This document shows, piece by piece, positions 26,508 through 35,755 of a stretch of DNA of 56,867 nt. This stretch comes from Chloroflexota bacterium (GTDB taxonomy: Bacteria; Chloroflexota; Limnocylindria; Limnocylindrales; CSP1-4). Below the pieces are notes generated by a model that worked only from the letters and a program-made list of their open reading frames with translations, searched no databases and was not told where the DNA came from. The DNA lies in NCBI GenBank assembly GCA_005883615.1, contig VBEC01000028.1, positions 1 to 56,867 of the forward strand. The letters run 5' to 3'. A program made the translations under genes and the position numbers. Within the stretch, counting starts at the first letter, position 1, and every line of letters starts with the position of its first letter.

Positions 26508-26743
26508 TCGATCGACGGTTCGCCATCGACAGGCGCGCCCGATGGGTCCTCCCAGCAGGCCATGAGCTCATCCCCAAAGAGCGGCCGGCGCGCGCGGTCC
26601 AGGCCGCAGTAACCGAGACCGTTCGCGACAGAGGGTCGGAAGTTTCGGCAGGTCCGGCAGCTCGTGCTGGAGCGATGGCACACCCAGCACCGCGCGGTCT
26701 CTGCCTGGGGCGTCCCGCAGTGAGGGCACCGCCACAACGGCAT
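26327..26743 (-). CDS. Zinc-ribbon protein whose tail is antisense to the pknB Pro/Ser tail
   Basis: A protein of 138 residues. Residues 1-65 carry CPHC, CWVC, CRTC and later Cys (YCGLD, ACWE), enough for two zinc sites. Residues 75-138 are Leu/Gly repeats (GLGLGGGG) that are the exact antisense of the kinase's PSP repeats. TACCAT (26750-26755, complement) 6 nt before the ATG supports a leaderless start. The zinc part alone looks functional; the tail may just be read-through up to the first stop. Converges with and overlaps pknB by 181 bp. Confidence 0.65.
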   Translation of the reverse strand: MPLWRCPHCGTPQAETARCWVCHRSSTSCRTCRNFRPSVANGLGYCGLDRARRPLFGDELMACWEDPSGAPVDGEPSIDQLGEGLGAGGLGLGLGGRGLGLGGGGLGLGGGGLGLGLGGGLGLGDGLGDGEGGPFETT

Positions 26744-26802
26744 GGGCCAATGGTAGCTGCCGCGGTTGGACCTGTCGCGGCGGTTTGACAACCAAGACGG
26801 CG

Positions 26803-28023
26803 TCAGCGGTAGTAGGTGATGGGGACCTGCGTCTGAGCGCTACCGAACGCGTCCGATGTCGCGAGGGCCGTGGCGGGCGCGGTGTACGGGTTGTGCGGCA
26901 GTTGCGTCTTTGGAATAGCCGTTCGGAAAGTCGCGCTGCCGGTGCCATCCGTGTCCGCGGTGCCCGTGATCGGCTGCACCCCCGGCACGCTCAACGTGAA
27001 GGTGACACTCACATTCTCCAGTGGATGGCCGTCCGGGTCGGTGACGACGGCCGTGAGAGTGAAGCCGGAGTGGGCGGTTGTCACCTTGACCCGATAGGCG
27101 GACGGGGTCAGCGAAACGGTCAGTTTGCCGTTGCCCCGTCGGACGCTGACTACGACCGATGTCGAGTTGCCTGCGGGGTCGGTCGCCTTGAGCGTGATGC
27201 CGTTCGGCCCGGGAGCGATGGGCACCTTGATGGTGAACGACCCGTCGACCGCGGCGCTCCCGGCCACGTTCACGAGGTTATCGGCATTGTGCGCAAGCAG
27301 CGCGCTGCGCGCCTGCGTCTTTCCTGTGATGGTCGCGACCGGCCCGTTGACCGTCGCATCCTTGGCCGGGGAGGTCACCGTGATGGCGGGTGGCGTCTGG
27401 TCGAGCACGTAGGCAATCGGCTTGGACGGCCCGCTCTCGCCGCCCGGACCCTTCAAGGTTGCCGTGAAGTTGTTCGTGCCCTTGAGCAGTTTGACGTTAG
27501 AGATGGTGAACGTGGGCGTGAGCGGCACCGGCACACCCTGAAGAACGCGCGCCGGCGGTTGCCCCTTGACGGTCAGGTACAGGTTGATGCTGAAGTCCGT
27601 CTTGCCGACGATCGCGGCGGGGATGGTCCCGCTGACCTCGACCGTTGCCTCGTTGGTCTCAGGCTGCACCGGAGGCGTGAGCGTCGGGGCGTCCGAGACG
27701 ACCACCGGCACAGGACTCGGTGAATGCGTCGTGGTGACGGCGCCGAAGAATCCCCCGACGACGGATCCGACGCTCGCCGCGGCTCTGCCAACCTGTCCCG
27801 TCGCCACGTACGCAACCAGGACCGCCAGGCCGGCGACGGCGAGCGCAAAGACCAGCCGTGCGCCCAGAGGCATGCTCGACGTGCGCTCTATCCGGCGATG
27901 CGACGCAGGTCCGAACCCTGGCGGCGCATCGACCCGAGTCCGCGCCCGCTCGTGCGTCGGCCGTCCGGTCGATGGCGGTCGCGGCCGGACCTGGGCAGGC
28001 CGCATGTTCCGCCGGGTCGTCAT
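26803..28023 (-). CDS. Membrane-anchored protein with Ig-like domains
   Basis: A protein of 406 residues. After a basic cytosolic stretch a membrane helix lies at about residues 52-73, then three or four Ig-like beta domains: one around VKLLKGTNNFTATLKG, a second at PPAITVTSPAKDATVNGPVA continuing to ITLKATDPAGNSTSV (glucodextranase/Big-type fold), and a last at AVVTDPDGHPLENVSVTF, an invasin-like Big_1 motif. It is an extracytoplasmic structural or adhesive protein. ATG 28023 chosen; a start at 28041 is possible. It follows the divergent promoter region shared with the gene at 28205. Confidence 0.8.
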   Translation of the reverse strand: MTTRRNMRPAQVRPRPPSTGRPTHERARTRVDAPPGFGPASHRRIERTSSMPLGARLVFALAVAGLAVLVAYVATGQVGRAAASVGSVVGGFFGAVTTTHSPSPVPVVVSDAPTLTPPVQPETNEATVEVSGTIPAAIVGKTDFSINLYLTVKGQPPARVLQGVPVPLTPTFTISNVKLLKGTNNFTATLKGPGGESGPSKPIAYVLDQTPPAITVTSPAKDATVNGPVATITGKTQARSALLAHNADNLVNVAGSAAVDGSFTIKVPIAPGPNGITLKATDPAGNSTSVVVSVRRGNGKLTVSLTPSAYRVKVTTAHSGFTLTAVVTDPDGHPLENVSVTFTLSVPGVQPITGTADTDGTGSATFRTAIPKTQLPHNPYTAPATALATSDAFGSAQTQVPITYYR

Positions 28024-28204
28024 CGGCGTGCATTGTTGCACGCCGCTAGCCTGGCAAAGGCTGATGCGCGCAAACGGATCGACTTCACGGGGGCCTTGAC
28101 GTGCGAAGCCCCGGCCGCGCTACGCTGACGGCCCAACGTGTTCGGTGCGGTGTACCCTGAGGCGGCGCGTGCCAATCGGCGCGCGCTGTTCGCACGAGGG
28201 AGTA

Positions 28205-28747
28205 GTGCAGGCACGCGATCCAAAGCCCGAGCGACCCGCAGGAGCCACCGGGCGTCCCGCTTTCGGCCTCGGGCCGATTGCCCGAGTCTCAGCCCACCGA
28301 CCGCCCGTCGAGCCGAGCCGGCCCGTGCCTCCGCCGCAGTACCGTCCCGCTCCCGGTCCGTCGCGACGAGTCGCTCCGGGCTCAGTCGGGGTCACCGAGC
28401 GCTTTGGCGCCGCTCCGGAGAGTGCCGGGGCCTTCCCGGGTGCGACGGAACGGCGAGGGCCGGGCGACCGTGTGGGATATCCCGCGCTGCCACCGGCCGG
28501 ACGCGGATTCGGCCTGCCCAACCTCCGTCGCAACGTGTGCCCTCACTTCTACATGACGGGATCGCGAGGCGCGATCCCGATCCAGGCGCCCCACCTCCTG
28601 AAGGCCCTGATCCGCCAGGATGCGAACGTATCGCGCTGCCAGCTTCGCGGGGGAGTCCATCTCGAACAGGGCTACGTCAACGACGTATGCCTGACGCCGC
28701 GGTTCAACCAGTGCGTCTTCTACGAGGACGACCTGACCAAGAGCTGA
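28205..28747 (+). CDS. Unknown protein with Pro/Arg-rich N-terminus and Cys-containing C-terminal domain
   Basis: A protein of 180 residues. Residues 1-100 are Pro/Arg/Ala-rich and probably disordered. Residues 110-180 are compact with Cys in NVCPHFY, SRCQL, DVCLTP and QCVFYEDD, a spacing suggesting a metal or iron-sulfur site. The GTG has GAGGGAG just upstream. Not recognised. It lies 40 bp before folC. Confidence 0.6.
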   Translation: MQARDPKPERPAGATGRPAFGLGPIARVSAHRPPVEPSRPVPPPQYRPAPGPSRRVAPGSVGVTERFGAAPESAGAFPGATERRGPGDRVGYPALPPAGRGFGLPNLRRNVCPHFYMTGSRGAIPIQAPHLLKALIRQDANVSRCQLRGGVHLEQGYVNDVCLTPRFNQCVFYEDDLTKS

Positions 28748-28787
28748 GCGCCCTCGATCTCGCAGGATTGGGCGCTGGACCTCCCGC

Positions 28788-30140
28788 GTGCCGACCCTGA
28801 CCTACCCGGCAGCCGTTCGAGCCCTTCAGGAGCGGGGCCGGTTCGGCGTGCGCCTCGGTCTTGCCCGCACGCGCGCGCTGCTGGGTGCCCTCGACAATCC
28901 GCAGCTCCGGTTCCGCGGGGCGCTGGTGGCCGGCACCAATGGCAAGGGCAGTGTCATCGCGCTCGCCAGCTCGGCCCTGCGGGCCGGCGGTCTCCGAGTG
29001 GGCGAGACTCCCAAGCCTCATCTGGTCAGCTATCGCGAGCGGGCACAGATCGACGGTCACCCGATCCCGGCCGGGGACTTCGCGCGCCTGGTCGCCGGAG
29101 TGCTCTCGGTCGCCGCGCGGATACCCTCGCGCCTCGGTGAGCCGACAGAATTCGAGCTGCTGACCGCCGTGATCTTCAGCTGGTTCGCGGAGGAGGGCAT
29201 CGACGTCGCTCTCGTCGAGGTGGGCCTCGGCGGACGTCTGGATGCGACGCACACGTGGGACGGCGGCGTGGCGGTCGTCACCAACGTCGAGCTGGATCAC
29301 ATGGACCGGCTGGGAGCCACGATCCCGCTGATCGCCCGCGAGAAGGCGGCCATCATCATGCGCGGCGACGAGGCGGTAACGGGTGCGCAGGGCGAGGGCC
29401 TTGCGGTCGTGCGCCGCAGGGCCCGCAGCCTCGGAGTACACCTGAGGGAGGTAAGCCAGGCCCCAGTGTTGAGCCTGGACCGCGACGGCATCGTGGTGGA
29501 CCTGCACGCGATGGGCCCCACACGAATCGGTTTGCGCGGGCGCCACCAGGCGGCCAACGCGGCCGTGGCCGATGCGACGCTCGACGCCCTCGCGACGGTC
29601 GGGATCGCGACAGCGACGCTGGACGCCCGCCGAGCCGGCTTCCTTTCCGCGCGCTGGCCGGGACGGCTGGAGCTGATCGATGCCAACGGGCGCGACGTGC
29701 TGCTGGACGGGGCACACAATCCCGCTGGAGCGGCTGCCCTTGCCCAGGCGCTGGACGACCTGGGCCCATATCTCCGCGGCCCAGCTGGAAGCGCGGCGCC
29801 GCTCACGCTGCTGATGGGGGTCATGGCCGACAAGGACGCGGCGGGCATCGTTCGCGCGCTCGCGGCAGCGGTGACGCTCAGGTCAGCGCGAATCATCTGC
29901 ACCCGGCTGGATCTCGGGCGAGCCCTTCCGGCGGACGAACTCGCCGCACATTGGCGAAGGAGCCTGCCAAACGCGACCATCTCGGTCGAGCCGGATGTCG
30001 GGCGCGCCCTCGATCGCGCGCTGGCAGACGCCCAGGGTCCGGTGGTCGTATCCGGCTCGCTGTACCTTGTGGGCGCCGTCAGGGCACGACTGGTCGACGA
30101 CCCGGAATTGCGGGACCCGGAGGAGACCGAAACCGGATGA
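28788..30140 (+). CDS. folC: Bifunctional dihydrofolate/folylpolyglutamate synthase
   Basis: An ATP-dependent ligase of 450 residues of the Mur ligase fold; it adds glutamate to dihydropteroate and to folates. The P-loop is GTNGKGSV (49-56); further motifs are TPKPHLVSYRER, FELLTAVIFSWF, VEVGLGGRLDATH with the catalytic His/Asp region, and LDGAHNP before the C-terminal domain. First gene of folC-folP-folB, with ATGA overlap to folP. GTG start; no strong ribosome site. Confidence 0.95.
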   Translation: MPTLTYPAAVRALQERGRFGVRLGLARTRALLGALDNPQLRFRGALVAGTNGKGSVIALASSALRAGGLRVGETPKPHLVSYRERAQIDGHPIPAGDFARLVAGVLSVAARIPSRLGEPTEFELLTAVIFSWFAEEGIDVALVEVGLGGRLDATHTWDGGVAVVTNVELDHMDRLGATIPLIAREKAAIIMRGDEAVTGAQGEGLAVVRRRARSLGVHLREVSQAPVLSLDRDGIVVDLHAMGPTRIGLRGRHQAANAAVADATLDALATVGIATATLDARRAGFLSARWPGRLELIDANGRDVLLDGAHNPAGAAALAQALDDLGPYLRGPAGSAAPLTLLMGVMADKDAAGIVRALAAAVTLRSARIICTRLDLGRALPADELAAHWRRSLPNATISVEPDVGRALDRALADAQGPVVVSGSLYLVGAVRARLVDDPELRDPEETETG

Positions 30141-31186
30141 CCGAATCACGCGGTCGGGAGCGCGTCATCCCCGACGAGCGCGGCGTGGAACGATCTCGGC
30201 CGGCCGAGGGCGGCGGCCGCTCGACACCATCGTTCCGGGCGCCAGCCGAGGGGCGGGGTGAGACCTTCGGGTTGCCCACCGCACCGCGGCCTCTTCGTAT
30301 TCGAGCCCGGTCGTTCGAATGGGGCCGCCGCACGTATGTTGTCGGCATCCTGAACGTGACACCCGACTCGTTCTCGGGCGACGGCCTCCTGGGCAGCGAC
30401 TTGGCCGGCGGCGACCTGGCCCGCCCCCCAGACACGCGGGCATCCGTGGAATCGGCCGTCTCGCTCGCGCAGCGGATGGCCGAAGAAGGCGCCGACATGC
30501 TCGACGTCGGTGGCGAATCGAGCAGGCCAGGTCACTCCGAAGTGGACCCTGCCGAGGAACGGCGGCGGGTCGTGCCGGTCATCGCGGCGATCCGCGAGAA
30601 GCTGGGCTCCATGCCGATCAGCATCGACACCGTCAAGCCCTCTGTCGCCGAGGCCGCGCTCGACGCGGGCGCAGACGTGATCAACGACGTGTGGGGGGTC
30701 TCCGAGGACGACGGGCTCGCGCGCCTGGCCGCCGAGCGGGGAGTGCCGCTGGTCGTCATGCACAACCGTGGGGAGGCACGCTACGCGAACCTGATGGCGG
30801 AGGTGATCGCGGATCTCCAGCGAGCGCTGGAGCGGGCCCTCCGTGCCGGTGTCGCCTGGGATCGGCTGCTTGTCGATCCTGGGTTCGGTTTCGGAAAGGC
30901 GCCCGTCCACAACCTCGCCCTGCTGCGAGGTCTCGGCGACCTTCGGCTTCTGGGGCGTCCGGTGATGCTGGGGACCTCTCGCAAATCGACACTGGGCAAG
31001 GTCCTCGACCTGCCGTCCGACCAACGCCTCGAGGCAACGCTCGCGACGACGGCACTAGGAATCGCCGCGGGCATCGATCTCGTACGCGTCCACGACGTGC
31101 TGCCGAATGTCCGCGCGGCGCGCATCAGCGATGCTGTCCTGCGCGGCGAGCCGACCGACTGGCTGCCGGAGGGGGGTTCCAGCTGA
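30137..31186 (+). CDS. folP: Dihydropteroate synthase
   Basis: A TIM-barrel enzyme of 349 residues that joins pterin pyrophosphate to p-aminobenzoate, the sulfonamide target. Key motifs: LNVTPDSFSGDG (72-83), MLDVGGESSRPG (121-132), SIDTVKPSVAEAAL, DVINDVWG, VVMHNRG, DPGFGFGK and GTSRKS. The first 50 residues are an Arg/Pro-rich extension not usual in the family, so a later start cannot be ruled out, but the ATG overlap with folC (ATGA) supports the one given. Its stop overlaps the folB start. Confidence 0.95.
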   Translation: MTESRGRERVIPDERGVERSRPAEGGGRSTPSFRAPAEGRGETFGLPTAPRPLRIRARSFEWGRRTYVVGILNVTPDSFSGDGLLGSDLAGGDLARPPDTRASVESAVSLAQRMAEEGADMLDVGGESSRPGHSEVDPAEERRRVVPVIAAIREKLGSMPISIDTVKPSVAEAALDAGADVINDVWGVSEDDGLARLAAERGVPLVVMHNRGEARYANLMAEVIADLQRALERALRAGVAWDRLLVDPGFGFGKAPVHNLALLRGLGDLRLLGRPVMLGTSRKSTLGKVLDLPSDQRLEATLATTALGIAAGIDLVRVHDVLPNVRAARISDAVLRGEPTDWLPEGGSS

Positions 31187-31560
31187 GCGACCGCATCATC
31201 CTTGCGGACATGGTCTTCCAGGGCCGCCACGGCCTCCACGAGGAGGAGCAGCGCCAGGCCCAGCCGTTCGAGGTGGACGTCGAGCTGGCATTCAACCTGC
31301 AGCCGGCCGGAATCGACGACGACGTCGAGAAGACGGTGGATTACGGGCAGGTCTTCGAGGTCTGCCGGCAGATCGTGGAGTCGACCAGGTTCCGCCTGCT
31401 CGAGGCCCTGGCCGAGGCGATCGCGCATGAGCTGCTGGCCGAGTTTCCCGTCAACGAAGTGACGATCCGGGTACGCAAGCCGAAGGTCCCGATCGACGGA
31501 ACGCTCGCGTACGCGGGCGTGGAGATCAGCCGGCAACGCTCGAACAACGGACCGCGCTGA
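31183..31560 (+). CDS. folB: Dihydroneopterin aldolase, probable CTG start
   Basis: A protein of 125 residues that converts dihydroneopterin to hydroxymethyl-dihydropterin. It contains LADMVFQGRHGLHEEE with the conserved catalytic-region Glu, VDYGQVFEVC, LLEALAEAIAHE and the final RVRKPKVP with the catalytic Lys. The first conserved strand (SDRIILADM) can only be included if translation starts at CTG 31183, which overlaps the folP stop as CTGA and has GGAGGGGGG 6 nt upstream; the first ATG (31210) would delete that strand. Last gene of the folate operon. Confidence 0.92.
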   Translation: MSDRIILADMVFQGRHGLHEEEQRQAQPFEVDVELAFNLQPAGIDDDVEKTVDYGQVFEVCRQIVESTRFRLLEALAEAIAHELLAEFPVNEVTIRVRKPKVPIDGTLAYAGVEISRQRSNNGPR

Positions 31561-31637
31561 GGCGTGCCTCGGGCGGGCTTGGCCCCCACCGCCCGGCGCT
31601 CCCGCGGCCAGGCGACGGCCCCGGGCCCAAGCCGGAG

Positions 31638-33074
31638 TTAGAGATCGGCGGGGCGTGTCCCCAGGGTCAGCTGGAGCTTGATCGTTTGGCCGTCGCGCAC
31701 GACCTCGATCGTCACGGTCCTGCCCGGTGCGAACTCGACCAGCATCGACTCGAGAGGATGCTCCTGGTCGATCGTGATGCCCTCCAGGCTGACGATCACG
31801 TCGCCTTCCTTGAGACCGGCCTTCGCGGCGGGACTGTCGGGGACGATCGCCGGGGCCTGCTGGCCGTTTGCACCCGTGCCGCCCGCGATCCACGCACCAT
31901 GGTCGACCGGCAGCTTGTGCTCTTTCTGAACCTGCGGGTCGATCGCCTGGTAGCGAATTCCGAGCCACGGGCGGGCAAGCTTCTGGCCGGCGAGCGCCTG
32001 GTCCATGATCGGATGGGCGATGTTGATCGGGATCGCGAAGCCGATGCCCTGGGCGTTGCGCGCGACCGCAGTGTTGATGCCGATGACGTTACCGCCCGAG
32101 TCGAGCAGCGGACCGCCACTGTTGCCCGGATTGATGGCCGTGTCGGTCTGGATGAGATCGTGGATGGTGTTGCCGTTATCGAGCTGGATCTCGCGGCCCA
32201 TCGCCGAGACGATGCCGCTGGTCACGGTGTTCGTGTAGGTCCCCAGCGGGCTCCCGATGGCGATCGCCAGCTGGCCGACCTTGAGCTTGCTCGAATCCCC
32301 GACTGGTGCGACGGGCAGCCCCGACGCTTCGATCTTGACGATGGCGAGGTCGGTCAGGGTGTCGTAGCCGTAGATCTTGCCCGTGAACTCACGGCCGTCC
32401 TTGAGGCGGACGGTCAGCTGGTCGCTGCCGGCGACGACGTGGCGGTTGGTAAGGATCCAGCCCTTGGCGTCGTAGATCACACCTGAGCCCACGCCCGTAT
32501 CCGGCAGGGCATTGGGATCGGTCGTGTTCGCACCCGCGGTAGAGGTGATCTTCACCACAGCCGGGCTGACCTTCTGGGCCGCCGAGATGATCGCCGACGA
32601 TTCCTGCAGGGAGATTTGCTGGGCTGAACTCGCGCTCCCCGCGGGAGATGTCGTGAGCGCGGTCCGATTGAACCCGCCGGCGGCGCTCAGGGCCAGGAAC
32701 GTTCCGCCGGAAGCCAGGATCGCCGAGATGAGCGACACCGTGAGCAGGAGGGCGACGGGCCAACCTCGGCTCGGCGCCGCGGGCGCGCTCGCGACCCGAG
32801 TGACCGGTTGCTCGAACCAACCTTCGGGCGTCACGGGCTCAGGCGCCCCGGCCGCCACGCGCGCCCACTCCCCGCGTGGCTCGGGTATCGGCGAGTATGC
32901 CTGCGTCGCCTCGCTCGCGGCCCCCTGGGACTCAGGTGACGATGTCGCCTCTGCCTCGCCGGCCGATAGTGGTGCTGCCCACTGCCCCCACGATGCCTGA
33001 TCGGACGGCCGGGACTCGCCGAGAGAGCTTGGCTCGCCAGGGTCGCCGCGCGACCCCTCTGGTTCCTGGGTCAT
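31638..33074 (-). CDS. HtrA/DegP-type serine protease with PDZ domain (PepD-like)
   Basis: A protease of 478 residues. Residues 1-100 are a Pro/Glu/Ser-rich cytosolic part, 103-127 a membrane helix. The trypsin-like domain holds the triad H212 (NRHVVAG), D242 (TDLAIVK) and S319 (GNSGGPL). A PDZ domain follows at about 385-475 (PAKAGLKEGDVIVSLEG). It acts outside the membrane on misfolded proteins. It is the third gene of a response regulator-histidine kinase-protease unit, the order of mprA-mprB-pepD in mycobacteria, suggesting an envelope-stress regulon member. Confidence 0.93.
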   Translation of the reverse strand: MTQEPEGSRGDPGEPSSLGESRPSDQASWGQWAAPLSAGEAEATSSPESQGAASEATQAYSPIPEPRGEWARVAAGAPEPVTPEGWFEQPVTRVASAPAAPSRGWPVALLLTVSLISAILASGGTFLALSAAGGFNRTALTTSPAGSASSAQQISLQESSAIISAAQKVSPAVVKITSTAGANTTDPNALPDTGVGSGVIYDAKGWILTNRHVVAGSDQLTVRLKDGREFTGKIYGYDTLTDLAIVKIEASGLPVAPVGDSSKLKVGQLAIAIGSPLGTYTNTVTSGIVSAMGREIQLDNGNTIHDLIQTDTAINPGNSGGPLLDSGGNVIGINTAVARNAQGIGFAIPINIAHPIMDQALAGQKLARPWLGIRYQAIDPQVQKEHKLPVDHGAWIAGGTGANGQQAPAIVPDSPAAKAGLKEGDVIVSLEGITIDQEHPLESMLVEFAPGRTVTIEVVRDGQTIKLQLTLGTRPADL

Positions 33075-33124
33075 GTTGTCGAACGCCTCGAATGCATGGC
33101 CGGGCGGTGCGCCACGGGGGGTTG

Positions 33125-34909
33125 TCAGCCTGAACGCTGCGTGTTGAGCTTGGACTGGTCGGCCGATGAAGAAATCGCCACGTCAGTCTCCAGGCCTTGG
33201 TTCTGTTGACCTCGGCCCTTCTGAGCATTCCGAGGTTGCGTTTCGCCGCCCGGGCTTGCGTCCGCCCGCGCCCCGGCTGCCTCTTGTCCACTTCGAGCGG
33301 CGCCCTCCCCGAGTCGAGGATCACGTGGGAGCGCAATCGTGAACGTCGAGCCGTGGCCCGGCCGGCTCTCGACGGTCACGCGGCCGCCGTGCATGTCCAC
33401 GACGGACTTGACGATGGCCAGTCCGAGGCCGCTGCCTGCACCGCGGGCTTCGGCCACCTGCGCTCCTCGGTAGAACCGATCGAAAATTCGGGGCAACTCG
33501 TCGGCCTCGATGCCGACGCCCGTGTCGCGCACCACGATCTGGGCACCCTCGCGGGTTGGCCGCACCTCGACGGCCACGTTGCCTCCGCTCGGCGTGAACT
33601 TGAGGGCGTTGCCAAGGAGGTTCGTGATGACCTGCCCGAGTCGTTGCGGGTCGTGCCTGATGCGCACCGGACGCGTTGGCAGGTCCATGGTGAGAGAGAC
33701 TCCCCGCCGCTTTGCCGCTGGCTCCGCCTGCTGTACGGCCGACTCGACGCATGCCCGAACGTCGTCGGGTCGCAGGTCCAGGAGCACGAGCCCGGAGTCG
33801 AGCTTCGATAGCTCGAGCAGGTTCTGGGCCAGCCAGTCGAGACGCACCAGCTGCTGGGCGGACGCCTCGAGGAACTCGGCCTGCGCCGCGGGATCATCGC
33901 GGGCACCCTCCCTGAGCAACTCGTTGAATGTCCGCAGAGCGGAGATCGGCGTTCGCAGCTCGTGCGACACGTCGGCCAGGAAGTCGCGGCTGCGGTCCCG
34001 GTCACGACGAATGACGTCGACGCTCTCCTGCAATCGCTCGGCCATCGCGTTGAACTGGCGCGACAGCTCCGCGATCTCGGACGCTCCCGCCGTGGCGAGA
34101 TCGGCGGGCACGCGGCGCGACAGATCGCCAGCGGCGAGTGCCCGCGTGGCGTCGGTCAGCTGGCGCAGTGGCGTGCTGAACCGGCGCGCCAGGAAGGCCG
34201 CCACTCCGACGGCGAGCAGGAGTGCCAGCAGGGCCGTGGCCGCCAGGAGGCCGGTGATGGCCGCGATCGTGCTCGCCCGATACGTATATGGGTTCGAGAT
34301 GGTGACTTGCAGCGCCCACGGCGAAAGCGGGTTGTCGCTGACGTGGAAATCGTCGGTTCGCGCGATGTCGTCGCGGGCCTGCCCTGGCTTCGGCGGTTCA
34401 CCGAGGTTTGCGGCGAACATGCCGTTCGGCGCGGGAACGAAACGGACCGGCGTATCGATCGCCGTTTGCTGGCTCCCGATCCGGATCGTGAGGTCTCCCT
34501 GCGCGATCCCGTTGGCGACCGACTGGATGAAGTCCGGCACGCCCAGCAGATCGGCCACGTCCGCGTTTAACTGCCCGTCGGCCATCACGACCGCTGCTCG
34601 ACCCACGCGCCGCTCGATGAACACCCGCATGATGTTGGCCACGGAAGACGTGCGGCTGCCCAGGTTGACCTGCTCCTGCTCGTGGAAGTAGTCGTCGAGG
34701 CGCCAGTACATGGCTCCCGAGACGATTGTCAGACTCAGCCCCACCACGACGACGAAGGTCAGCGTGAGTCGCGCCTGGAGCGTCCGCGGCATGATCCGGA
34801 GCAGCCGCCGCAAGCGCCGCCGTGCGGCGATGGTGCGCGACGGAACCGCGGCTATGCTCGGCGGGCCGCCGGGCTCCGCGCCGTCCTGCTCCGACTCAGC
34901 GCTCGGCAA
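33125..34909 (-). CDS. Sensor histidine kinase with HAMP domain (MprB-like)
   Basis: A kinase of 594 residues. Membrane helices at about 45-66 and 216-240 enclose an extracytoplasmic sensor of about 150 residues; HAMP about 240-300; phosphoacceptor His316 in DVSHELRTP; ATPase with NLLGNALKF (N box), DTGVGIE (G1), FDRFYRG (F box) and GSGLGLAI (G2). The TTG start overlaps the end of the regulator gene by 14 bp; a start near residue 40 is also possible. Pairs with the adjacent regulator and precedes the HtrA protease. A Gln/Ser-rich tail follows the ATPase domain. Confidence 0.93.
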   Translation of the reverse strand: MPSAESEQDGAEPGGPPSIAAVPSRTIAARRRLRRLLRIMPRTLQARLTLTFVVVVGLSLTIVSGAMYWRLDDYFHEQEQVNLGSRTSSVANIMRVFIERRVGRAAVVMADGQLNADVADLLGVPDFIQSVANGIAQGDLTIRIGSQQTAIDTPVRFVPAPNGMFAANLGEPPKPGQARDDIARTDDFHVSDNPLSPWALQVTISNPYTYRASTIAAITGLLAATALLALLLAVGVAAFLARRFSTPLRQLTDATRALAAGDLSRRVPADLATAGASEIAELSRQFNAMAERLQESVDVIRRDRDRSRDFLADVSHELRTPISALRTFNELLREGARDDPAAQAEFLEASAQQLVRLDWLAQNLLELSKLDSGLVLLDLRPDDVRACVESAVQQAEPAAKRRGVSLTMDLPTRPVRIRHDPQRLGQVITNLLGNALKFTPSGGNVAVEVRPTREGAQIVVRDTGVGIEADELPRIFDRFYRGAQVAEARGAGSGLGLAIVKSVVDMHGGRVTVESRPGHGSTFTIALPRDPRLGEGAARSGQEAAGARADASPGGETQPRNAQKGRGQQNQGLETDVAISSSADQSKLNTQRSG

Positions 34910-35594
34910 AGGCGTAGCCGACTCCTCGGACCGTCAGCACGAACGCCGGCGATGTCGGATCGTCCTCGATCTTTTCGCGCAGGTGGCTGACGTGCACATT
35001 GATCGTCTTCTCGTCCTGGTCCAGGGCTTCATAGTCGCGCAGGAGCTCGAGCAGCTCAGAGCGGGTGTAGACACGACCCGGACGGCTCGCCAGATGGCGC
35101 AGGATCTCGAACTCGGTCGGAGTAAGGCTGATCCGGCGCTGGCCACGCTGAACGCGTCGTCGCTCGAGGTCGATGAGCAGGTCATGGTGGCGGATTACCC
35201 GGCCGCCCGCGGCGTCGGCCAGATCGCCATACGCCCGTCTCAGCAGCGCCTTGATCCTGCTCATGAGCTCGCGCAACCCGAAGGGCTTCGTCAGGTAGTC
35301 GTCGGCTCCCAGCTCCAGGCCGATCACCTTGTCGACCTCGTCGCTGCGCGCCGTCAGCACCAGGACCGGAGCCTTGGAGCCGGCCGCGCGCAGGCGCCGG
35401 AGCACCTCGAAGCCATCGATGCCGGGCAGCCTGACGTCGAGGACCACCAGGTCTGGAGCCTGATGGGTCGCGAACTCGAGGCCCTCTTCGCCGGATCGCG
35501 CGACGGCGACCTCGTAGCCCTCCTGCTGGAGCGCGTACTGGATGCCTCGCGCGACGGCGAACTCGTCCTCGACGATCAGGATCGTGGCGGCCAT
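34896..35594 (-). CDS. OmpR-family response regulator (MprA-like)
   Basis: A regulator of 232 residues. Receiver domain 1-115 with phosphoacceptor D53 (VVLDVRLPG), acidic pocket ED (9-11), T/A switch and K103 in LTKPFG. The winged helix at 135-230 carries LTPTEFEILRHLASRPGRVY and TINVHVSHLREKI. The ATG at 35594 is preceded by TAGCAT with a 7-nt gap (leaderless layout); the longer frame upstream is not domain-like. First gene of the regulator-kinase-HtrA operon. Confidence 0.95.
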   Translation of the reverse strand: MAATILIVEDEFAVARGIQYALQQEGYEVAVARSGEEGLEFATHQAPDLVVLDVRLPGIDGFEVLRRLRAAGSKAPVLVLTARSDEVDKVIGLELGADDYLTKPFGLRELMSRIKALLRRAYGDLADAAGGRVIRHHDLLIDLERRRVQRGQRRISLTPTEFEILRHLASRPGRVYTRSELLELLRDYEALDQDEKTINVHVSHLREKIEDDPTSPAFVLTVRGVGYAFAER

Positions 35595-35755
35595 CCGACC
35601 GATGCTACACCGGGCCCTGCCGGGGGGCTGACGACCGGCCTGTGATAGGGTTTGGCGCGATCGCGAGCGCCCCAGGTCTTGGCTCGACCCTCGGCCGGCG
35701 CCGCTCAGAGGCGATGGCGACAGGTCGTCGCACCAAGAGACGAGGTCCTCGCCCG

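Noticed and set aside
32281-32305. Possible tRNA 3'-end repeat (CTCGAATCCCC) as attachment site
   Set aside because: Only about 10 bases match and it lies inside the htrA gene; chance in this composition.
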